Positions 11,889 through 21,800 of a DNA stretch of 64,000 nucleotides are shown here, in pieces. Both the position numbers and the translations under genes were made by a program. The number at the start of each line of letters is the position of its first letter. Position 1 is the stretch's first letter. Source of the DNA: Alkalidesulfovibrio alkalitolerans DSM 16529 (GTDB lineage Bacteria; Desulfobacterota; Desulfovibrionia; Desulfovibrionales; Desulfovibrionaceae); the NCBI RefSeq assembly GCF_000422245.1, contig NZ_ATHI01000031.1:218011-282010 (forward strand), written 5' to 3'. The notes beneath the pieces were generated by a model. It saw only the letters and a program-made list of their open reading frames with translations. It did not search any database and had not been told where the DNA came from.

Positions 11889-11975
11889 GCGTGATGCGAC
11901 AAATTCCGAGCCCTGGTGCGTCCGCCCCGGGGGCATGCTGTTTTTCATCCCAGCCGATTGATTGTTGCGCGGCCC

Positions 11976-12794
11976 ATGGCTACAACGCTTTGCATGATAT
12001 CCAACTTCGACGATTACGCCGACGGACTGCGCAATGAAGTCGTGAGCGAAATGGCGGAACGTTTTTTTGGCGTCCGCCGGGAACTCGAAGATGACATTGA
12101 ACATTGGCAACGGTTGGTCGAAGAACTTCGTCCGTGTCTGTCCCGATTGTGCGAGCGTGCCGCGTGCCTGCACTTTCTGCTTTTCGACGATGCGGGTGTC
12201 GCAGGGTTCTACGCCAGCCTCGGCGTTTCTCCCCACCCTTACGAGGAGTTGGCGTCCCGGGCTCAAGCCGCCTGCATCGCCGCAATGAGCGTTCCGTTCG
12301 GGTTCCGTCTCTCATCCCGCTACATGCGTCTTGTAGAAACGTCCTATGACGCCTTCCAAAAGGAACTGGACGCGTATCTGAACGGGGTGTGGAGCGACGA
12401 TTTGGAACGGCCGGAGCGCAAGCGCGTGTCGGCGCATCTTTGGCAGATCAAGGAACTTGCAGAAGACATTAACAGACGGGTGGTCGAGGTGAATGCCGAG
12501 ACTACGCCTAGTTGCGCCTTGCGCTACGTTCGCAGCCTCGATCCAGCCGAGGTAGAGCGGCGTGAACTGACAGGCGCGACGCTCACCGACGAGCGTTGCG
12601 GTCTCGATGTCAGCCTTGCCTTTGCCCGCGTCGATTTCAAAGCTCTTGATTTTCCGGAGCCTCAGTGGCTTCCGCCCTTTTCCATGGCCGCAGGAGGCCT
12701 CGCAAGGTATGTAAGGCGCTTGGCTGAAGCACACGCCTCGGAGGTGCGCGACCTCTTTGCCGCCATCCGTAGGGCGGCCCGGAAGAGAAACTGA
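11976..12794 (+). CDS. Hypothetical protein between PTS genes and adenylate cyclase
   Basis: A 272-residue soluble, largely helical protein that I do not recognise. It has no signal peptide, membrane segment or clear catalytic motif. Visible features are an acidic N-terminus (ISNFDDYADGL), several scattered cysteines, and a basic C-terminal tail (RRAARKRN). The ATG at 11976 is chosen because it lies just before the conserved-looking N-terminus; the ATG at 11994 is an alternative and neither has a strong ribosome site. It is in the same direction as the PTS genes and the cyclase, so a link to that pathway is possible but only inferred from position. Confidence 0.75.
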   Translation: MATTLCMISNFDDYADGLRNEVVSEMAERFFGVRRELEDDIEHWQRLVEELRPCLSRLCERAACLHFLLFDDAGVAGFYASLGVSPHPYEELASRAQAACIAAMSVPFGFRLSSRYMRLVETSYDAFQKELDAYLNGVWSDDLERPERKRVSAHLWQIKELAEDINRRVVEVNAETTPSCALRYVRSLDPAEVERRELTGATLTDERCGLDVSLAFARVDFKALDFPEPQWLPPFSMAAGGLARYVRRLAEAHASEVRDLFAAIRRAARKRN

Positions 12795-12894
12795 TGGGGG
12801 CCTTCGGGGTGGGAGCTTTCTACGCACTTTGCGTCTTTTGTGGCTCCCCGTCCAAACGTCCGCACAACACCCTGCGCCTGTTACGAGTCGCCGA

Positions 12895-15800
12895 ATGAGC
12901 CCTGAAACGACACTCGTCGCCGAAGTTTCGGTCTCAGAGGCGTTGCGCCTCGCCGCCGCTCTGCGGGAGCGGCTGCTGCCCGGACGGGAAAGCGGTCTTG
13001 GTGGGAGCGTATGGACTGAATTGTTGGAGGTTTTCGCACGAGTCGACGCTAACCGGACGGAGGTGCGCCGCGCCGCCGCCGAGGTCGTGACGGTTCTCGC
13101 GCAACCAGGGGCATGTGCCCGTGATGCGGGCACGCTTCGCGAATGCCTCAGACTCCTGCTCGGGTTGGGCGGGCATGGGCCGCAGGTCGCACTCCGCCTT
13201 CTGGATGAAATGCCGCTTCCGTTGGCGCAGATGATTGTGCTGATGGATTCGCTTTCGCCGCGAGAGCGCTTGCATCTGGCCAACGCCCTGTGCCTGGGCG
13301 TTCAATCCGTCGATGCGGGACTGGCGGAGCATGCCCACGTCCTGATGGCATCCCTGGATTTGCCGGTCGTCGATGTCACCGATTTCCTGGCTGATCTGCA
13401 AAATCGTGGGGCCGAACTGGCTTGGCCGATCAAAGAACGCTTGCGAAACGGCGAATACGGTCGTTTTCTACGCGAGCGGTTCGCCGCGGATCCGGCACAC
13501 CTCGAAAATCCAGTCCTGCTCGACGCGGCCGCAGCCCTGGGCGACATGGCCGCCGTAACCCGGCTGGTCGTGACGTCGGCTCCGCCTGCCCGACCCTCGG
13601 CGCGTCTTTTGCGGCTTGCCGCGCGCCAAGTCGTGGCGGACGACCCGTGGATAGCCAAGACCATTCTCGCCGGACTGGGGGCTTCGTGCCCCGAGGTAGT
13701 GGGGGCCGCGGCGCATGCGCTGGTGGAGATCGGATTCGACAAGTCGGGACAGCTTCTCGGCAGGCTTTTCTCCCGCTCGCGCGACATGCGCCGAGTGTTG
13801 GCCCACCGCGCGCTGGTTCTGCCGCGTGGCGCCTTCGAGGAGTTTCTGGCGCAATTCGATGCGGCCGGGGGCAGGAAGATCACCGTTTACCTCTTCTTCT
13901 GTCTTGTGCGCCTGGACCCTGATTTTTGTTTGGCCTGCCTCAAACGCAAGGAACTGGGGTTTGCGAGTCTTCTTTCCGACGAGGACGCGCAAGCTGTCGA
14001 GAGCTTTATTCTCTCGCAACGCAAGCGCGGCAGGGACGATGAACGACGGATCGAGGGCGCTTTCGTCCCAGGGGCGGAACAGGCATCGATCCCGTCGCGC
14101 GGCTTCCTGGCGCGTTTTTTCGGCCGGGAAAGAGCCGATCCGGGCCATGTGCTCGGACGTCAGCGCGGCGTTGATGGGATCGATTTTTCGAGCACTTCAC
14201 TGAAACTCGGTTCGTTCACGGACCGTACGGTGCGGGACTGCGTCTTCGCCGGGGCGACGCTGGCTTCCGCACGGTTCGAGCGGACAACTTTCGGTGGAGT
14301 GGACTTTGCTGGCGCCAAGCTCACGTCATGCACGTTCGTCTCATGCTCTTTCACCGCCTGTTCCCTGCGGGGAGCGGCCCTGCGCGATTGCGTCTTCGTG
14401 GATTGCGAGTTCAAGGCAGCGGACCTGAGCGAGGCCCGTCTCGATGGTGTTCGTTTCCGTGGCGCAATGTTTGTGGCTTGCCATTTTGGTGGCGCGGTTC
14501 TTTTCGGCTGCACGTTCTCGGAATCGCAATTCCGTCACTGCCATCTGGCCCAGGCGCGGCTCGATCGTACGCGAATTCGGTCGAGCCGCCTGCTGGCATG
14601 TTTTCTGCCCGACATGAACTGTCGGGAATGTTCCTTTGCCGGTGTCGAGTTTTCGGAATGCAGCCTCGTGTCTTCGGCATTCGCGGAGTGCTCTTTCACC
14701 TGCGTCACGGCGAGACAGACCGCCTTCGCCGGATGCCGGGCCGTTGGTTGCAAGGCGGATTCGGCTCCGTTCATGCGCCTCATGGAGGAGACGCTGTGGC
14801 CCCTTCTGGAGGATCTGGACGCGGGACGCGCCGTCGAGGCGCCGACCAAGGCGTTGAAGGAAGGACGAGCTGCGCGGTTCATGGATGCCGTCCTGCGCAG
14901 ATTCGCCAGGCAGCGATCTCTGCGCGTGGCGGAACTACGCATGGCAGGTGAGAACGATCGCCGTCTTGCCTGGGCGGAGGCTATCATGACGGCGCGTCAG
15001 GCGAAATTTTTGCGGTTGCTTCCCGCACTACTGAATGGTCGCGAATACGAAGCCGAGCACGGCCTCCTCGGTGTACCCGCGTGCCGATTGGAGGGGTTCG
15101 CCCCCTCTTTCGAGCAGGCGGAAGAGCTTACTGCGCTGACGGATTCCACCCTGCCCAAAGGGAGGGGGGGGAAGATCAACATTGCTGGACTTTACGCCAT
15201 GGGAAGCCTGGGAACGCTTGCCCAGTCCGTGAAATCGGACCTCGACTGCTGGGTTTGTCTGGACGATGGCAGGGTCGATGCGTTGGCCCTTGACGGTCTG
15301 AGAGGCAAGCTTGCGCATTTGGAGGCATGGGCCCGTGACGAGTTCGGCCTGGAAGTACACTTTTTCCTCATGACCCTCGACGACATCCGGGTCAATCGAT
15401 TCGGCGCGAGCGACGAGGAAAGCTCGGGATCGGCCCAGGCGCTTCTTCTGAAAGACGAATTCTATCGCACATTCCTCAGGCTTGGCGGGGGCGTTCCGGC
15501 TTGGTGCCTCATGCCTTCGGGCATTTCGGCCGAGGAGTACGAGCGACTGTTGCCAGAAGTCCTTGCGCATCCGCTGTGCGAACCCAGACGGGTAATCGAT
15601 CTCGGACCGCTTCTCGAAATTCCGCCCGAGGAATTTTTTGGGGCCTGTCTGTGGCAGATTGTCAAAGCCATCAAAAGTCCCTTTAAATCCATCATGAAGC
15701 TCGGTCTGCTCGAACAGTACGCGCGTCAGAACCCCTCGAAGGGCGGCCTCTTGTGCGAGGAAATCAAGGCGAATATCGTGCGCCGGGTTCCTGACCCATG

Positions 15801-16803
15801 GGCGATAGATCCATCTCTGGCGCTGTATGCCCGCGTTCGCTCGTACTACAAGGACATCGGGGAAACCCAGGCCCTGTACTTACTGCGCGAGGCATTTGCG
15901 CAACGCTTCTCCCTCGTCGCGCCCACGCCCTGTTCCTCCCTTGCCCGAAGCGGTGTTCTGGCCGCCATGCGTCAAGTTTTCGGAGACGGGGCCGAGCCCG
16001 GAGTACGAAGCGGAAACGAACAATGGAGTCTGGCGCGAAGCTCCAAGATGGGAACGCTCATAGGCGCGTTCATGATCGGGGCCTACGGACGTATCCGTGA
16101 AAGGCTCGCGCAGGGCGAGGCGATGGTCGCTTCGCGCATCACCCCGCAGGACATGACGCGCCTTGGCCGCCGCATCATTTGCGCCTTTGCCCGACGCGAC
16201 CACAAGGTCGAGCGCGCGCCGTTCCTGATGCAAGCCAAGCGCGCATTCAGGGAGATGCACCTTTCCGCGGACAAGGCGCCCGGACGCAAAACCCGCTGGC
16301 GAATTAAGGGACGGCCATTTGGAGCGGCCGCTGGCGAGTGGGAAACAGTTCGCGTTTCCGAGGACCCTGTGGCGCTTTTCGCGTTCATCGTGGCCAACGG
16401 GTTCTGGTCGGAATCCACTCCGCTGCACGGCGACGCCACTATCGCCCCGTTGGCTATGGAAGAAGTCACCGGACTTCTCAACACGCTGACGGCGTTCTTT
16501 GCGCAGGACAGCTTCGAAGTCGATCCGGATGCCTATCTCGGCGAGGAACAGGTGGTGCGCGCTTTCTTCGTACTCAACCTGCTCGCGTCCCGGGACGCCA
16601 AAGAATTGCGGGAAGTTTGGAGCATCTGCCTGACGAGTTGGGGTGAATTGTTGTGCATCCATGACACCAAGCCCGACCCGATCATTTTCAAGTCTGCGGC
16701 GCACTACCTCACCCGGCGTCACAGGCTGACGCCGCAGCCTTTTGCGGTCCTGGATTCCTTCATTCCCAGGCGTTCACCATGCCCCCGCATCGTTCTTGCC
16801 TGA
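12895..16803 (+). CDS. Class I adenylate cyclase with HEAT-like and pentapeptide-repeat extensions
   Basis: Likely makes cAMP from ATP. The 1302-residue protein has an N-terminal helical region (about 1-420) with HEAT-like repeats, a pentapeptide-repeat-like region at about 430-620 rich in A(D/N)LxxxxF and CxF turns, and a C-terminal cyclase region. The class I signature is MGSLGTLAQSVKSDLDCWVC beginning at residue 769, which matches the E. coli CyaA catalytic motif ending SDLDIWVC. In E. coli the catalytic domain is N-terminal and is followed by a glucose-regulatory domain; here it is C-terminal and I see no room for that regulatory domain. The upstream frame extends to 12757, but ATG 12895 has a plausible start context. 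It lies downstream of PTS IIA/IIB/IIC, suggesting PTS control of cAMP. Confidence 0.85.
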   Translation: MSPETTLVAEVSVSEALRLAAALRERLLPGRESGLGGSVWTELLEVFARVDANRTEVRRAAAEVVTVLAQPGACARDAGTLRECLRLLLGLGGHGPQVALRLLDEMPLPLAQMIVLMDSLSPRERLHLANALCLGVQSVDAGLAEHAHVLMASLDLPVVDVTDFLADLQNRGAELAWPIKERLRNGEYGRFLRERFAADPAHLENPVLLDAAAALGDMAAVTRLVVTSAPPARPSARLLRLAARQVVADDPWIAKTILAGLGASCPEVVGAAAHALVEIGFDKSGQLLGRLFSRSRDMRRVLAHRALVLPRGAFEEFLAQFDAAGGRKITVYLFFCLVRLDPDFCLACLKRKELGFASLLSDEDAQAVESFILSQRKRGRDDERRIEGAFVPGAEQASIPSRGFLARFFGRERADPGHVLGRQRGVDGIDFSSTSLKLGSFTDRTVRDCVFAGATLASARFERTTFGGVDFAGAKLTSCTFVSCSFTACSLRGAALRDCVFVDCEFKAADLSEARLDGVRFRGAMFVACHFGGAVLFGCTFSESQFRHCHLAQARLDRTRIRSSRLLACFLPDMNCRECSFAGVEFSECSLVSSAFAECSFTCVTARQTAFAGCRAVGCKADSAPFMRLMEETLWPLLEDLDAGRAVEAPTKALKEGRAARFMDAVLRRFARQRSLRVAELRMAGENDRRLAWAEAIMTARQAKFLRLLPALLNGREYEAEHGLLGVPACRLEGFAPSFEQAEELTALTDSTLPKGRGGKINIAGLYAMGSLGTLAQSVKSDLDCWVCLDDGRVDALALDGLRGKLAHLEAWARDEFGLEVHFFLMTLDDIRVNRFGASDEESSGSAQALLLKDEFYRTFLRLGGGVPAWCLMPSGISAEEYERLLPEVLAHPLCEPRRVIDLGPLLEIPPEEFFGACLWQIVKAIKSPFKSIMKLGLLEQYARQNPSKGGLLCEEIKANIVRRVPDPWAIDPSLALYARVRSYYKDIGETQALYLLREAFAQRFSLVAPTPCSSLARSGVLAAMRQVFGDGAEPGVRSGNEQWSLARSSKMGTLIGAFMIGAYGRIRERLAQGEAMVASRITPQDMTRLGRRIICAFARRDHKVERAPFLMQAKRAFREMHLSADKAPGRKTRWRIKGRPFGAAAGEWETVRVSEDPVALFAFIVANGFWSESTPLHGDATIAPLAMEEVTGLLNTLTAFFAQDSFEVDPDAYLGEEQVVRAFFVLNLLASRDAKELREVWSICLTSWGELLCIHDTKPDPIIFKSAAHYLTRRHRLTPQPFAVLDSFIPRRSPCPRIVLA

Positions 16804-16929
16804 GCGCGCCGTGAGCGGCAGGGCGACGAATTTCGTTCGGCACGCGATTGAGGGTTTTCTTTCCAGGGCTTTTTTGTCAGAAAGAACGGTGCGCCTTGCT
16901 GCCAAGAGCAGGGCGAAAGCGGGGGGACG

Positions 16930-17916
16930 ATGAGTCAGTCGAAAATTCTTCTGGAGTCCGGCACCAACGAGCTCGAAATCGTTGAATTCACCATCGACGA
17001 AGTCGGACCCGACGGGAAGGAGTATACAGGCCATTACGGCGTCAACGTGGCCAAAGTCCTTGAGATCATCCGCAGGCCCGAGGCCACGGCCATGCCCAAC
17101 ACCACGCATCCATGCGTCCTGGGCGCGTTCAACCTCAGATCGCGCATCATCCCTCTGGTGGACCTTTCGAGCTGGCTCGGCAAACGCGTCAAGGACAGCT
17201 CGACCCAGAAGGTCGTGGTCACGGAGTTCAACAACGTGATCAATGCCTTTCTCGTCTCCGAAGTCAATCGCATCCACCGCATCTCCTGGACGCAGGTCGA
17301 GCCGCCCGACGCCTATCTGACGCACTACACGGCCTCCAGTATCACGGGCGTGGTCAAGTTCGAGAACCGCATCATCCTCATCCTGGACATGGAGAAGATC
17401 ATCGCGGACCTGAACCCCAATCTCGCCTTCCAACTCGACAAATCCGAGGAGGCGCGAGAAGGGGAGAAACGGGAACGGGCCGTGCGAGTCTTGATCGCCG
17501 ACGATTCCTCGATGATTCGCGGAACCCTTTCGCGCGGGCTGCTTAAGGTCGGATTCGAGGTTGAGCAGAGCATCAACGGCAAGGAGGCCTGGGACAGGCT
17601 CCTTGAGATCAAGGCGCAGGCCGAGGGCGAAGGCAGGCCGATCAGCGATCTGCTGAACATCGTGGTCTCGGACATCGAGATGCCGATTATGGACGGTCAC
17701 AACCTGTGCAAGCGTATCAAGGACGACCCGGTGCTCGGCAAACTCCCCGTGATCTTGTTTTCCTCGCTCATCACGGACCGTCTGCGCCACAAGGGAGAGG
17801 CAGTAGGGGCGGACGACCAGATATCCAAGCCGGAAATCACCACCTTGTCCCGCCGCATCAAGGCTTTGCTGCGGGAACGACAGGGGTTCGACTTCCCGGC
17901 CGAGGCCCGGGTCTGA
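16930..17916 (+). CDS. cheV: Chemotaxis protein CheV (CheW-receiver fusion)
   Basis: Couples chemoreceptors to CheA and can be phosphorylated by it. The 328-residue protein has an N-terminal CheW-like domain (about residues 25-165, with NTTHPCVLGAFNLRSRIIPL) and a C-terminal receiver domain (about 187-325) with acidic pair ADDSS, phospho-acceptor D248 in SDIEMPIMDG and a conserved lysine in QISKPE. No other chemotaxis gene is nearby. It is followed 4 bp later by the birA-like gene. Confidence 0.95.
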   Translation: MSQSKILLESGTNELEIVEFTIDEVGPDGKEYTGHYGVNVAKVLEIIRRPEATAMPNTTHPCVLGAFNLRSRIIPLVDLSSWLGKRVKDSSTQKVVVTEFNNVINAFLVSEVNRIHRISWTQVEPPDAYLTHYTASSITGVVKFENRIILILDMEKIIADLNPNLAFQLDKSEEAREGEKRERAVRVLIADDSSMIRGTLSRGLLKVGFEVEQSINGKEAWDRLLEIKAQAEGEGRPISDLLNIVVSDIEMPIMDGHNLCKRIKDDPVLGKLPVILFSSLITDRLRHKGEAVGADDQISKPEITTLSRRIKALLRERQGFDFPAEARV

Positions 17917-17920
17917 GGAT

Positions 17921-18805
17921 ATGTCGGGATCGTTCGAGACAGCGCTCCATTCCATAACCATCGCATCGCCCGCCACGCCCACGGGGTTGGCCGCTCTGCA
18001 TCCATCATGGGCGCGGGACGTGGACGACCTCGGACCATGGCACGAAGTCCCGGAAGGATTCGAAACGGGCATGCAGGCGTCTGCCGGGCCGGTCATCGTG
18101 CTGGATTCGTGCGCCTCGACCATGGATGCAGCCTTCGAGATGGCGTTGGCCGACCGTTTGTCGCCGTGGGCGAGCGTTGTGGCGGCGCGCCAGGAGCAAG
18201 GCAGGGGGCAGCTTCGTCGGGGCTGGGTTTCGACGCCCGGCAATCTGCACGTCACGCTCCGGCTTCCCGAATTTTCCGCTGCGTTCGCCGCCTTGTGCCC
18301 TCTCCTGCTTGGTTACGCCGCGAGCGTCGCGCTCGAACCGCTCGGAGTGGACACGCTGGTCAAGTGGCCAAACGATCTTTTGACCAGCGGCGGAAAGGTG
18401 GGCGGCCTCCTCGTGGAGGAGCGCCGCGGAATATTGCTGGTCGGAATGGGCCTGAATCTCTCCCATGCTCCCCTGGTGGGCGAATTGCGTCGGGATCACG
18501 CCCTGGCTGCGGGGGTGTTGCGTCTCGACCCGCCACGGGGACCGCTTTGCACCTGGCTCGTCATGGGGAGTGGCATGCGACGGACCCTGAACGGGACGCT
18601 TGCGGGAAGTCCGCGTGATTTCCTCACGCGTCTGCTCAGGCCCCGTTTGGCCTTTCTTGGCCGCCGGGTCAGGGTGGTGGACGGTTCCACCCAGGTGGAA
18701 GGGGTTTTCGAGGGATTGGACGAGGACGGAAGCCTGCGCATCGACCGGTCCGGCCGGGAAGGCGGGATGGTCAGGCTTTACTCGGGCAGTATTTATCCGT
18801 TATAA
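17921..18805 (+). CDS. birA: Biotin--[acetyl-CoA-carboxylase] ligase
   Basis: Activates biotin with ATP and attaches it to carrier lysines. The 294-residue protein has the ligase core: STMDAAFEMAL, the biotin/AMP loop QGRGQLRRGW, KWPNDLL and GGLLVEE, then a C-terminal SH3-like domain. There is no N-terminal helix-turn-helix, so it is a class I ligase without repressor function. It ends 60 bp before the pyruvate carboxylase gene, its probable substrate. The first 45 residues are unlike the family core and may be a variable leader. Confidence 0.92.
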   Translation: MSGSFETALHSITIASPATPTGLAALHPSWARDVDDLGPWHEVPEGFETGMQASAGPVIVLDSCASTMDAAFEMALADRLSPWASVVAARQEQGRGQLRRGWVSTPGNLHVTLRLPEFSAAFAALCPLLLGYAASVALEPLGVDTLVKWPNDLLTSGGKVGGLLVEERRGILLVGMGLNLSHAPLVGELRRDHALAAGVLRLDPPRGPLCTWLVMGSGMRRTLNGTLAGSPRDFLTRLLRPRLAFLGRRVRVVDGSTQVEGVFEGLDEDGSLRIDRSGREGGMVRLYSGSIYPL

Positions 18806-18865
18806 TGTTGAATTCATGACAAGGGCGGCAGGGTCGCCAAAATCTGTTTTTCTTTAAGGACGCAT

Positions 18866-21800
18866 ATGGCCGAGAAGACGTATGATCAGGTAGTCGCGGA
18901 GATCAAAGGAAAGTCCATTCTTGTCGCCAACCGGGGTATTCCGGCCCGACGCATCGTGCGAACCATCCGCGAGATGGCGCAGGGCGTGGCCATCATGACC
19001 GCCACGGATCTCGACAAGGCCTCGCCCACCACGGCCGCAGCCCGTGAGTTGCTTCTATTGGGCCCCGATCCCCGCGCGTATCTGGACATCGACCTGATCG
19101 TCAAGAAGGCAGCCCAACGAGGAATCATCGCCATCCACCCTGGATGGGGCTTTGCGGCCGAAGACGACTCGTTCCCCAAGAAATGTGCCGACAAGGGTAT
19201 CATTTTCATCGGCCCCACGGCCGAGGCAATGCGCCTTCTGGGCAACAAGGTCGAGGTCCGCAATCTCGCCATGCGTTGCGGCGTGCCCGTGGTGCCGGGC
19301 TCCGAGGGATCGGTGACCGTCGAAGAGGCGCGCAGGCTTGCCCATCAGATCGGCTTTCCGATCATGCTCAAGGCCGAGGGCGGCGGCGGCGGCCGTGGTA
19401 TCTACGAAGTCTTCAACGACGAACAGCTCGAATCGTCGTTCGTCAAGGCTTCAGCCCTGGCGCAGGCGTCCTTCGGTAACCCCCGGCTCTTCGTCGAAAA
19501 GCTCCTGACCTCTGTCCGGCATATCGAGATCCAGGTCATCGCGGACAAGCACGGCAACGTCTTTTGCTTTGACGAGCGCGACTGCACCGTGCAGCGCAAC
19601 CACCAGAAGCTGGTGGAGATCACCCCCTCCCCCTGGAAGGGCATGACTCCCGAGTTGCGCGCTCGGCTCAAGGAATATTCTGAGCGCCTCGTGCGCGAGG
19701 TCGGCTACCATTCCTTGTGCACCGTTGAATTCCTTGTGGACGCCTCCGGAGCGCCATACCTCATCGAGGTCAATACGCGGCTGCAGGTCGAACATGGCAT
19801 CACCGAGTGCCGCTACGGCGTCGATCTCGTCGAGGAACAGATCGCCGTGGCCTTCGGCGCCAAGCTGCGTTTCAATGAACGCAACACCAAGCCACGCCAG
19901 TGGGCCATTCAGGTGCGCATCAACTGTGAGGACCCGCGCAAGAATTTCTCCCCCAACTCGGGCCTCATCACGCGCTACGTGTCCCCGGGCGGGCAGGGCA
20001 TCCGCCTGGATTCGTGCATTTCTATGGGATATGAATTCCCGTCCAACTATGATTCCGCGGCGGCGCTGCTCATCGCTTACGGCCGTAGCTGGGGCAAGGT
20101 CTGCGCCACCTTGGAACGGGGTCTTCGCGAGTACATCATCGGTGGACTCAAGACGACCATCCCCTTCCATCTGCAGATCGTGAAGCATCCGCGCTTCATC
20201 TCCGCCGACTTCGACACCAATTTCGTGCGCAAGCACCCGGAACTGTACGATTATACCGACGTCGAGCCGGAAGAGCTCAGGATTTCGCGCCTCGTGGCCG
20301 AGATTTCGGCCAAGGGATACAATCCCTACGTGCAACTCGGTGAATACCGGGGAGTGGAAGACAAGCGGCTTGGGCGTTTCGAGCCTGTGTGCCCGCCGCT
20401 CGACCTCTCGGCCACGGACATCCCCTATCCGCGCGGCGACCGTCAGGCCATCCTGGACAAGGTCCGCGACACAAGGGCCGAGGGCGTCGTCCATTTTTCG
20501 GACACCACGACGCGCGATATCACTCAGTCCAACTCGGGCAACCGCTTCCGTCTCGGCGAGGACAGGCTCATCGGACCCTACCTGGACCTGTGCAACTTCT
20601 TCTCCCTGGAGAACGGCGGCGGCGCGCACTTCCACGTGGCCATGCTGGCCAACATGACCTATCCTTTCTCCGAGGCGCACGAGTGGAACGTGTTCGCGCC
20701 CCGGACCCTGAAGCAGATTCTCATCCGCTCGACCAACGTGCTCGGCTATAAGCCGCAGCCCAGGAACCTTATGCGGCGCACCGGCGAGATGATCTGCGAG
20801 GAATACGACGTCATCCGCTGTTTCGACTTCCTCAACCACACCGAGAACATGCTGCCCTTCGCCGAGGTGGCACTCTCCAAGGAGAACAAGGGCAACATCT
20901 GGCAACCCGCCATTTCCCTCTCCTGGGCCAAGGGCTTCACAGTCGAGCATTACTTGGGCGTGGCGGACGAACTCGTGCGCATGTCGGCCAAGGCGGCAGG
21001 CGTGACGCCCAAGAAGGTCCAGAAAATGATCATCCTTGGGCTTAAGGACATGGCCGGTGTCTGCCCTCCCGCGTTCCTGCGCGAGTTGATCTCGGGGCTG
21101 CGTAAGAAGTTCCCCGATCTCGTGCTGCACTATCATCGCCACTGCACGGACGGCCTCTTCGTCCCCGCGGTGGGCGCTGCGGTGCAGGCGGGCGCGCATA
21201 TCACCGACGTGGCCATGGGCGCGGCGGTACGCTGGTACGGCCAGGGCGAGGTGCTTTCCACGGCCGCCTACATCGAGCAGGAGTTCGGGCTGACCAACAT
21301 CCTGAACAAAAACGTCCTGCGCGACTGCAACTTCGTGCTTAAGCAGATCATGCCCTACTACGACCGCTACACCGCTCCCTACTTCCAGGGTATCGACTAC
21401 GACGTGGTCGAGCACGGCATGCCCGGCGGCGCGACCTCATCTTCCCAGGAAGGGGCCATGAAGCAGGGGTACATCCATCTGCTGCCCTACATGCTCAAGT
21501 TCTTGGCCGGAACGCGCAAAATCGTGCGCTACCATGACGTCACGCCCGGCTCCCAGATCACCTGGAACACGGCGTTTCTGGCTGTGACCGGGGCCTTCAA
21601 GCGCGGTGGCGAGCGCGCCGTGCGCCTGCTGCTTGAAGTTTTGGAGGCTGTAACCACCAAGCCAGAGGGCAAGCTGACCCCGGCGGAACGCGAGGACAGG
21701 CTGACGCTGTATGCCGACTCCAACGACGCCTTTCGCCAACTGCTGCTCGGCCGGTACGGTCGCCTGCCCCTCGGCTGGCCGCCGGATTGGGTCTACGAGA

